A stretch of DNA of 64,000 bases. It comes from Sisyra terminalis (lineage: Eukaryota > Arthropoda > Insecta > Neuroptera > Sisyridae). The notes under the pieces are model-generated. The model worked only from the letters and a program-made list of their open reading frames with translations. It ran no database searches and was not told where the DNA came from. A program made the position numbers and the translations under genes. Numbering within the stretch: position 1 is the first letter of the stretch; the number at the start of each line of letters is the position of its first letter. Where the stretch lies: contig OY292274.1 of assembly GCA_958496175.1 (NCBI GenBank), positions 41,922,630 through 41,986,629 on the forward strand. The letters run 5' to 3'. Below, piece by piece: positions 25,101 to 37,100 of the stretch.

Positions 25101-28100
25101 TCACTGAACTTATATATTGGTGCACAAAATGGACAAAACCCTTAAGAACAGAAATCAAAACCATTAAAAACCCACCGGATCTGTGAGACTGACTCACCGA
25201 ACCCCATTGAGTTCGTATGAACCCAGGTAAAGAACCATTATTTTAGATTGTTAAAAAGGTTAAAAATATTTCCAAATTCTTATGTGGAAACCGATTCTGA
25301 TGAAAAACAAATCGAAGAAATTACTCTTCCGAGTAATCAGAGTAACCATTTTAAAGGGTGTCATTCATAGGTTTCTTGAAGACCCCGAAGAAAGTCTTTT
25401 AACCCTTATGTTAATGACCGGGTACCCGGGTACCCAACGCGATGTATTAGTATGAATAACTCAAAAAAAAAAAAATATTTCCTTTTGTGCTCTCGGATCG
25501 TCAATCTTTAACTTAAAAGCAAGCTAGTTGTGAGTGCATTTAATTTATTTTCAAAAAAAATTTTTTTTTAAATAAGTTTAAACTTTGGCCATCGCCCCAT
25601 TAGCAACCGGGTACCCGGGTACCCACAGTAGAAAGCATAGGAAATAAATTAAAAATAGTTTTTATAAATGCATGCAACTAATTTTTATTAAAAAATAAAT
25701 AAATATTACAGTTTTTTTTATCATTAGTGACATTAATTATGACATTTAAGACATTTTGTGATATTAACTGAATGCTCATCACATACTGGCTGGTGACAAT
25801 TGTCACAGCTCTTGCGAGTCTTTCGTCGTCTTTTTATTGGTAAAGCATTGCATATATGGCAAGATCCTGTCACTTTTTTTCTTCCTGTTTTATCTTTCGG
25901 AACCACGGGTCCAGGATTTGGTTCGGCTGTTTCCTCTACTGCATGACCTAAAATACTTTCAACGGCGATCTTTGTTGAGAAGTGGCGCATTACTTGTGGA
26001 TTCGCTGTGCGAGATTCAATCATTGGCAATGCCAGTTCTTCACTCAGTTTTCGCATAAATTGACGACGTTCCGTCGTTTTTTTGGCAATCATTTTATTAT
26101 TTCCATAATAAATTATATATGATGCAAGTGAAGAAATGTCTAGCATGTTGAAGAACATTGCCATTGGCCATCTCGAAGATCGTCGTTGACTTGTATACCT
26201 CCGAACCATTTGGTCCATTGTATCGACGCCAGCTTTATATTTATTATAAAAATTTATAATTTCTGGTTTCCGCTTAGTATCATCACTAACTGATGCATCT
26301 GAATGCATTGTCGATAATAGAATGACAGCTTTTTTTTTTTTCGGAACATAAGAACACATGGTAACCTTTTCGTGGAATCCAAAAACAGTCGAATATTGCT
26401 CCCGTGTCTTATTTGCTGCCATAACACTAGGGATGTAAGGTTTATTTTTTTTTATCGTGCCAACAATGGTAATATTCCACGATAACAAATGTTTAGCAAC
26501 GGGTAGAGTAGTAAAGAAGTTATCCATGCAGATGTTTCTACCACTACCTCGGTACGGAGCCGCCAATTCTTTCACTACTCTTTCACCCTGATTTTTTTCC
26601 CGAGTGTTATCTGTTTTACCAGTGTACATAATCCCCTGCAAAGGATATGCGTTTTCCGCATCACAAATCCACCAGATCTTTATACCATACTTAGCTGGTT
26701 TCGACGGTATATATTGTGTGAATCCAGTACGACCACGGTATGGATAAAGTTGTTCATCGATTGTCAAGTTTGCAGTTGGTTTGTACATTTTGGCTAGATT
26801 TGAATTCAGCATTGTCCACACATCACGAATTGGAGCTGCTTTGTCTTCTTTTTTACGTTGACTTCGAGTATTACTGTCGTCGAATCTCAAAAAACGCAGA
26901 ATATTATGGAATCTATTTATTCCCATCGCTGAACGATACAGTGGATAAGAATTGGAGTGCCACATATCTGATGATTTTTTTTTCTTTTTTTTTTTAAAAT
27001 TGTCACTAACTATTCATATTTAAAGAAAAAAAATGTTTAGAAAATTTGTTTTTTAATAAAATAAACAAAATTTTCAATATTAAGGTTTGTGGGTACCCGG
27101 GTACCCGGTTGCTAAGAGACGTCGATAAAGTCGGTCATTAACATAAGGGTTAAATATACTGAATGCTAAACTTTCATCAATTTAGGCAATAAATAAAAGA
27201 ACCAAAATCCTAGATTTGTTATTGCCCTAAAACTATAAAACCAAAAACTTTATGTTTTTCAAAATTCTATTTTCTTAGGAGAAATGAAAATGAGTGACAT
27301 TAATATAAATAATATTTGAATTTTTTGTTTGAGGTTTCGTTATTTTGTGTAAGTAATGTCTAATCCCTAATAATTTTGTTAATATATTTTGATATTACTT
27401 TTTTATTCCTATTTAATATAAATAAAATAAAATATTTTTCTCTATTCTACATTTTTGATACAAATTTGAAAATCTGTTTTTCAAAAAGAAGATTTCTGTA
27501 TCAACACTAAACAGAAGTATCAATTTTCTTCGATTTCATTGAAAAATTCTACACATTGGTTTCCCCCTATCTCTGGTGTTCTCTTACAAAAACACCTAAA
27601 GACACTTGAAAAATTCCGATTTAAAGTGGTTATCGGATACTAAATGGTTGGCTCGAACTACTGCTAGGAAAGACACTTTAATGTGGTCTTACCACAATGG
27701 AGTAAGTTTCACAAAACGTGGATCAAGAGACAGTATCAGAATCAAGCTTACATACCAACGCTCCAATTTAGCAAATAGTCTAATTCCTTTTTTGTAAATT
27801 TTTCAGCAGAGCCAAAAAACGTTTCATTATTAAAAGGATAATACATACATAAAAAATATGTCTACTAACTAAAAATTTTGTAAGCTATAAAGAAGCTTTT
27901 TGGGAGTTATACAATTTTCATTCGAAATTCTAAAATTAAAAAGAACTTAGACAATTTGGGTTCTAAAATTCAAAACTAAATAGAAGTTAAAGTAATCAAT
28001 TAAATCAATTTAAATATTTCAGATTTAATAAATTAATATTTTTAACGGGTGAACCTATTTATGGATAGCTTGGTTTATAAAAACCGGTAACACTAACAAT

Positions 28101-31100
28101 TATAAAATCGTATTGTATATTAATTCTTTGATACCTATTCAACGACATGTAGCTTAAATGAGATTATGAATCTTTAGCATAATATTTGGTAAAGTATGTT
28201 AGTATTATTTGGATAAATTAATTTAAAAATCATATAATAATTACAATTTTAGTATAAATAATAATCAGATTAAAATTTTAATAATGCTTAAAAAAACGAT
28301 TAACTTTTTTATTTTTCATGAGGAAGATTATAATAAAGCTGATGGCCACGGGGTAATGCTTTCTTCAATTCTTACAAATTTTGGTATTTTCGTTTCTTAA
28401 AGTTGTAGATAATCGCGATGTCCCTAGGAGAGGTAGTTGTCAAAAAATCAAACTTGCTTTTATTTTATTTTTATTTTTTTGACCTAGTAAAGTCCATTCT
28501 TCCGACAAATCTAATTAGTAGTTAACATCATCTTTTGGTTAATCTTAGACTTTTGATTATAGTAATAATTGAACCACCTGTTTTGTTTCCCGGGAATATG
28601 GAAAAATAAAATTTTCCTTTATTGAATGACTAAAAATTCAAGCACTCAACCGTACATTAACTAACAGTGCTTGACAAATTTTTTTGGAGATAGGTGGTTT
28701 TCCAATTGTAAAGATTTGAGCACCCCAATTAGACAAATTTCGAGAGGCAGCTTTTCGATCTAAAAAAAATTGACTTACGCGCTTACCAAGTTCTGGAGAT
28801 ATGGAAAATTAGGCTCAAGTCCTTTTTAGAACTGTCAAATCTGGCAACGTTGCAATTTCTACTTTGGTTTTTATTATTTTCGCGATTTTTTTCAATTCAA
28901 TTCTAGCATTGTCTAATGGTTTAATTTTCTCTTTTGTAGCCAAATTTTAATTTTGAACCAATTTATTCGTGAATTAAATTAAAAACAAGTTTAAAAATGC
29001 AAGGTTGTCAGATTTGACTGTTCTTAAAGGGACTTGAGCCGAGAATTATATGTAGCAACGTCTCAACAAAATACAAAAAAGTGATTTTCGAAAAAAATGA
29101 AGTTAGTCCCTTCTCTACTAAGAGCATTGATACCAGTTTTAAAGATGAATAAGTTGGAAACGGATAGTTATAATCAGTTATAATTATACGGAATGAAATT
29201 CTAGTACTCTTGCAAACCACTAACATTTCGCTGTGGTCTCCTGATCAAAACCTTAATACAAATTAAGCCCTTTATAAAAAATTATTAAGATAAATCAATC
29301 ATGCTTTCCGAGCATAAAAATTCCCGTAAACGATTCAAGTCCCTTTTAGAACAGTCAAATCTAGCGACGTTGCATTATTTACTTTGTTTTTTATTCTATT
29401 CGCGATTTTTTTGTTAATTTTCAGTTCTAATATATTAGGTATGTAATTTTCTCTTTTGTGGGTAAATATTTATTATGAACCGATTTATTCGCGAATTAAA
29501 TTAATAACAAAGTCGAAAATGCATAGTTGCCAGATTTGACTATTCTTAACGAGACTTTAGTCCCGTAAACATTTAATTACCTCTTATGATCACCAACTGA
29601 AAAGTAAGTAAGAAAAAAATGGATCAAGAACATTTATATTATTCTATCTTGATGAATATAAGTTATGATTTGCTCCGAAGATAGTATTATCTCTAATACT
29701 GTACATTCCTCGAAGATTCCGCTGTGGCTTAATCTAGTACTGATTCAATTAGTAAAAGCAAACTCCTTGAAGTACACAATTTAATAATTTTCCTAAAAAC
29801 AGATCAAAAGCAATCTCAAAAGTCGTTGAGTGTTATTTATTTTCCCAAAAAAATAAATTTTTTACTTGAAACTATATATTGAAATAGAAATTTTTAGAAT
29901 AAAAACGAAGCATTCCAAACATTTTCCGAACATATTTTTAATATTGTAAGCTCAAGTTTCAGCACCGTTTTATTTCATCATATTTGTTGAATGTGGCTGC
30001 TTTTGTCTTGATATCAAAATATTTTTCTCTTTGATGGTAAACTTGAGAAGTGAGAGTTTAGCTTTTCTTGTAACAAGCACCTTATTCCAAACAAACACCT
30101 GTTACACAATCGAACCCCAAACCCTCATCGAATAACTGCATTCAAGGCAAGCAAATATTTTGCCAAGAATTCCTTACGAAAACTCATAAGTAAATGATAA
30201 TTAATTACACACCCTATAATTATATTTTTACTAAGCAAAGCTTTATTTAAGTCTCTATTCCACCGTACGGTGCAAAGCTGGTGAAAATTTCGTAATTAAA
30301 ATCGAGCGTTGCCTAAGCTCTACTTTCAAATGAATAAACATCCCGGTTTTAACGGCGAATTTAACACATTTGCCTTCTCAGTGTATGGTTTATATAATAT
30401 ACGTGAAGTATATTTACATGATGACGAAAAAGTGTGCTCATTATTTGTCGCACAGTGGAAATAGAAACCTGGCGTGAAAAGCTTTACGTGTGATGCGATA
30501 TGATGCGACTTGTTAAGAGTTGATATGTTGTGCGAAAAAGGGCACTATTTAAATAATATACCATTTTCATTTATAGCGAAAGATGCCAACTTGGCCATTA
30601 GTTGAAGGCCTTCGTCGAATTTGTCTTCTCTGTGACTTTTATACAAATTAGAGACTTGATCACGTAAATTATATTAGAGCCATTAATGCGTTCAGATTCA
30701 ATTTCCCTTTGACTTCATTTTCTGAATATTAATTACCCTCTTATAAATAATTTCAAGTCTATATTCAACCTATTTGCTCTTTTAGTTTTTGTACGAATCT
30801 TTTGCGATTTATTTCAGTTTTTTTTTTCCTCAAATAATAAAAAAATAATAAAATAAAATATACTCTAAACCAAATATTTCTTTCGAAAACCATAAAGCCT
30901 TTCGTTTATTTCTTTTCTCTCTCGATAAATCAAAGAAATCAAAGGAAAATTGAAAAAGAGAAAAAGCATTTCACTTAGTTCGAGACTTTGTTTTGCGTTT
31001 TTTGTCATTGCATTCTTTAAACTTGAATATCATCTTTGATCTTGGAGTTAAATCTCTTATCGATTTAAAAGCCTTCGGTGAGGGTAGTATGTAATTTTTT

Positions 31101-34100
31101 ATGTTATTTCATTACTGTGATGATGCGAATAAAGCATTAAATTTATCGTGTTTATTTCTTCTTTGCCGGCGAAGGTTTATATCTCTTTGTAAATGAAGCC
31201 ACTTGGAGATTTTCTTTTGTACGATATTTAACTGAGAGAAAAAGTTTATAATTTAATACAATTCACAATAATGAGGTTTGCTGAAGAATGAAAAATAAAA
31301 CGAGTTGTAATTCAACTTGATCTGGTGAATTTTTTTCTGTAATTAAATGCAGTGCAGGCATAGAAATGTTTGGTTTAGATTTAACTTCTTTAACAATAAA
31401 AATAAATGATTGTTGATAAAGTATAAATATCATCAAACGTATACACTTAAGGATGTTATGGAGATACAATCGGAGATAAAAGTACATAAAAATAGAAATT
31501 CGTGAATATTTATGTCATATAGCGTATCATGAGGCAAATAAAAAGTTCAATACTTATTAAACTGTATGTAATTTAAGAGATAAACGAAAATTTCACAAAA
31601 AACTTTAAACAATATAAGAAAAACCAATAAATATAGAAAAATTTTAATTACCTTTTGGAACTGAATATGCCTTGATTTCAAATTAACAAATAAAAATATT
31701 ATTAATTTGATGCTCATAAGTTATGAATGTAGAATTTTTTAATATCATTAAGCCATAAATAAAACATTAAATTGTAATGTTTTTAAGACCATTATAACTA
31801 AAAAATAAAAATTCAATTAATAGTTCAACATTATATTAAATAACGCTGTCGAAATTATAGGTTGGCAACGTTGGAAACTTTAGTATTTGTATCTCACATG
31901 ATGTGAGTGAGCATGCGCGACATGCTCAACATTTTGAAAATAAATTATTTGACATATTTCATCCTTTTCCGCTTTATACTGTGTACTCATGAGTGTGAAA
32001 AAGATAAATTATGCATTTTATGTACTAAGACAGCTTTTATTGTATACAAGATGGTACGTCTCAACTGACGACAGTGTTGTTGCACTTTCTTATACGCCTT
32101 TTAATTTTTTTGTGAATATAAATATTATTTATAAATATATAAATTTATATAAATGATATATTAATAAATAAATGTTAGCTTTTTTGTGGTTCAAGAAGCT
32201 TGATGAAGTCACGATACGTACGAAATGTAGCCAATTTGAATATTAAGAAACATTAAATTAAAAAAAAAACGATCTTAAATAACCTGAATTGTCTTCTTTA
32301 TTTAATAAGAGCTAAGATCTGAATTTTAACATCTATCTACACCTATTAATTTATCAAGAAAAAAACACGTTTTTGGTCGGTTTTTAATTTATTTCTTAAG
32401 AACCGTGTAGTGAATTCAAATAAACTTATGCAAAATTAGTTTCCTAAACTTTAAACTATATATTTTGAAAGTTTGGGATGCCTGGTAGCATTTTTTTGAT
32501 AATAAAAATATATTTAGTCTGTTCGATTACCGAATCTCCATAAGGTTCGTGTTAAATCATAGTATTTTTAAATTGCAATAACTTCTTAACGATTTAGTGA
32601 GTCGCTTTAAAATTTTCAGATGTGCTTTAGTATTAAATAAGGAACATTCTCCTCAAGTCTCCTTTTAGTTGTCTGGTAGCATTTTAACATACATATCTCC
32701 ATAATATCCTTAGTAATCAGTGTGTGGTTTTAATATTCAACTTTCAACTACTAATTAAAATTTAAAAAAAAAATAAGGCAAGTATAAACTCATCAAGATC
32801 TGTATTTAATGAAGTTTGCAATGATTTTTGATGGAATGAATCGCACATTTATCTGAAGTGTATGCACCTGTTTGTCCCATTTTCATCCAACTGTAGTTTC
32901 CGACGGATGAATCGCTATTGTATGAATCGAGAAATATTGTGATTGGATTTGATTTTAGGAAATCGACGGACAGCCAGTGTAAGATCTGTCGGGTACAGTG
33001 ATTTGTTTGTATTGAGTAAAAAGGACATGTGGGACGTCCTGAAGGAATATCCGGCGGCGAGAGTACGACTCGAGGCGATCGCCGTTAAGCGTTTGGAAAA
33101 ATATAAAAAGGCACCGCTTGAAAAAGGTATTTATTGCACACATATATAGAATAGTACAATATAAACACGTTGGTTGGTATCAAGTATGAACAGCAATCAC
33201 TTCAAAGTCAAACCATCAAAGTATATTTCTACTGCTTCGTTTCTTTTTTCGTTTACTTACCTTTCACCGATTTTCATTTGATATCTTTCGTGTTTTTGCA
33301 GTAAAATTAATTCTTTGACTTTACCTTACGAATAATTGAATCGTTTTTAAACGTAAAATGCATTATTATTCAACAAACTCAAAAACGTATACCATTAAAA
33401 CCGGAATTTATTTTATTTTTGTTATTAAAAGTTGTGATTTTAAAAAAACACCACCATTTAATGAAATCCATTAACTATGCTAGTAATATTTTTCCCACCA
33501 ATATTTTGAAAGCAAGCGGTAATTCGGTGGCCATGTTGTACTTTCTGTAAAAATAAATTGAATGAGCAGGGTCAGATAAAAAGGGTTGGGGCTCCGAAGG
33601 ACTAGCCGGGGAACCAAATTTGAGGGGCATCAAATGAAACATAAAATTTCCTTTTTAAAACTATTTTTTCCAGTTTACATAAATTTGTATATTGTTATAT
33701 AAAAGGGCACCAAAATTTGTTTTGCTCAAGACGCTCAAAACCCTAGATACAGCCCTGTGAGTGAGCAAGGAGAAGTAAATGAAAAAAGGCTGATTTTCAG
33801 CATCTGCTTTTGCAGTGGTCGGGGAATTTTTTCAACCATTTCTTCAAAATATTTTTGAGTAAGTCGATATTACCCTTTCACCCCTTTCAGTGATGGGGAG
33901 TGAAATAGGTCACCACATATATCTCACTGAATTGTTTAAGTTTAAAGAATAATTTGTAAAAATACTAGCACATTTATAAAAAAACAAATCCAAAAAAATC
34001 CCATATTACCACAAAAAATTTCATTGTTACCTCATTTGGGGTAATTTACTTCGGTTCTTCGACCGCTGTGCTACTGTTTTTACTAATCATTTTTCTATAT

Positions 34101-37100
34101 AATGTTACGTTTTCATGATTAATTTATTTTGACGAGTTCGATTAGATTTGTTTCAAGGCATGTAACAATAACACCATTTATTTTATTACAGACACGTTTA
34201 TTATTTCATACTTATTTATGTATTTTATAACAATTATTTTAACGGTTGTCGCGATTTATTTCGAACTGTTACTTGCTAACTTTGAAACTTGTAACTGAAC
34301 TCGGGTAACTATCTAACTTTCGGCGGTTCATCCCTTTTATAAACAATTGCCACTTTCTGGAAGTTACTAGTACATTCGAACGTTTTCTATCTCTTTCTAC
34401 CCAACATTAGAATCTCACGGAGACTGGACAAACACAGTTTATGTATTTATATTGGATAACTTATTATGATAACGATTCGTCCTTGTTATTTCTCCTTTAA
34501 TGCGCTACGTCATTCTACTGAGAGTACAACATGACTGAAAAAAATAAGCTCCTAAAACATTAACAATAGATATACTTTTTACACTATTTTTAGTACAGTT
34601 ACAATCAAATTTATCAAGTTATCAATATTTAAATTTAACAGTTTACAACCCTTGATTATATATTCAAGGTTTTGTCCATGTATGATAATAATGCGTTACG
34701 ATGCTTTGAGTTATTTTTAGTACCTTGTCATTTCACTTTAGACTGATTTTCATATGGAAAAAACGTAATTAAAGCAGAAGAAAAAAAGGAAATTTAGATA
34801 TATTTTTTTACACACAATTAGGCCACCTAAGATCGGTTCTAGATTTAATTTTGCAGTAGATTTATTCGGTCAATTATTTACTAGTTATAATATAACTCAT
34901 GAATTATTAAAAATATCCTCAAAAATCACGTTTTTCCTGTTGTAAAACTATTTTTGTAAAGATAGGTTCTGGAAAATAAAAACAAATTTTGTCTCTTATC
35001 TTTTCAAGATGTTAAAGAGACCTCTTCTTCTGATAAATATTTGGGATAGATTTAATATCTTTAAAGTGTTAAATAAATGTTTCATATAGGTATATATGAA
35101 ATTATATTCATATTCATATAGAGTCTCTTGTAGATTTATCAGATTGGGAAGCTTTTAAAACTTCTCATTATTCATTAATACCAATTTTTGGACTATTTAG
35201 TTTACTATTGACTAGAAAAAAAAATCGCTGCAACAACGTAAATCGACGTAAATGCAACGACGTAAATGTTCTTTTTTGGTCGTTTAAGGATAGACTATCC
35301 TTCTAGCTTTCCAGAAACTCACCGATTAATCTCCTTACACTTTCGAAAGCTTATCTATAAATTCTTACTACCTACTATCCTTTTACTTGGTAACATTTTT
35401 GTTTCAAAAATCATACTGACAAACGTTATCAATTCATTTGAATTTATTTTTCTTAACCATTACAATACTAATAACAGCTAATTATAGCTATTTTAAGCCT
35501 TCGCCAATCGTATTTATTTTACCTGCAATTCATACTGCGTCATTCAACAGCTAGAGACAAGTCTACTGTTTATATTATTAAAATATTTATTCTGGTTATA
35601 ATATTTATAATACAATGCATTTATTTTTGAGTTTGTTGAATTGTTTGAAAACGACAAGAAATTTTTGGTCTTCGATGATATAGAAAAAATGGGAAGTCGA
35701 AAGATTAATTAGAGCTACGTTTTTATTCAAAGACTAACGATTGAAAGACTGGAAACTGAAGGCATAATTTTTAAAATTAAAACTACGAGAGCATTCACTT
35801 TAGCACATAACAGTAGAAGAAACAAAGACCAAGTGGAAAGAAAAGCTATGAGGTTTCTGATTTTATCGGAATGAAGTTTTCAACGGCAAATGTTAGCTAG
35901 TAATATATTAAGTAATAGCACACCCAACATGGAGAAGGAAAAGTTGAAATAGTTTCACTAAAAATTATATTTGGAAATAAATAAGATCATGGAAGAATGA
36001 TAAGGTCCCCGTGCGATTCTTCTGTTTTTAACGCTTTTAATGCTTAAACAGTAATACGCAAGGGGACTGATGAAGTTTCCTTCCTCTTTGATCACTTTTC
36101 CATAGAAATTTCCCCATAATAGCCAAAATCCCTGTAGTAACAAAAAGAAATAGAAATCTCGCATTTCGCAGATTTCATCACCCCCTTGTAATGTTTAGTT
36201 ATGAAACTTAAGATTCAGTTTTTGCCGAAATATGAAAAAATGGAACCTCGAAGTTTTTTCACTGAGTCGTTCAACTGTAATTAATGCCAAAACTGATTCT
36301 AATAGTATTACATTTAGTGTTCAACCGAACTTTCAATTTCGACTTAGTTTCGATTTCGGCTGTCTTCAAGCCAAAACGTATTTCGTTTTTTTATATACGT
36401 TTTTCACGTATTATTTAATTCTTCAATTATGAATACTGATAACTATCAGTTCATTAAAATTTTGTTTAATATAATCTTAAATATTTTTTTTCAGTTCGAA
36501 AGTAAATTGATCAAAGTTTAGAAGAAATTATTTTGTTTTCAAGATATAAGAAAAAGTACTTTCTATTTTGTGTACCTAACCACATAAGATTTAAAGTAAT
36601 TTTTTTTTATATAACTTTTTTATTATTTTTTGTAATTCGTAACTAATTTAAAAAAGAAATATTAGGTGCATTTATTTTAAATCAACCCCTTATTTCAGCA
36701 TAAATAACACAGACCAGCGATGGTAAAATTGTCTTCAATTTAATAACATATTTTTATTGTAATTTTTGCCCTGAGTATGGAAAAAATAATGAAAAAAGTA
36801 CATCACGTAAGGTTTTGTTGCAAATTACAATTGAAAAGTAGTTTTTCGGCCTAAATCGGGGGCCCAAATTGAACTACTTTTTCTGTATCGAAAATGGTTG
36901 TACTCCACCTTTCACTACTAGCGCAGGCGTCGTTTTATTTTCCGTTGGTAGAGGAAATGAACCGTTACGAAGTTTATAAGTGAGAGCGAAATAAGACCAA
37001 TCATTTCTGTTATCTTGCTTTCACCTATAAACTTTTTATCGGTTCATTTCCTCTACCAACGGAAGATAAAACAACACCAGCGCTAGTAGTGAGATGTGGA

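Noticed and set aside
25400..27160. A CRISPR-like or satellite array because GGGTACCCGGGTACCC recurs.
   Set aside because: Only three copies, arranged as subterminal repeats of one piggyBac element, with no regular spacers.
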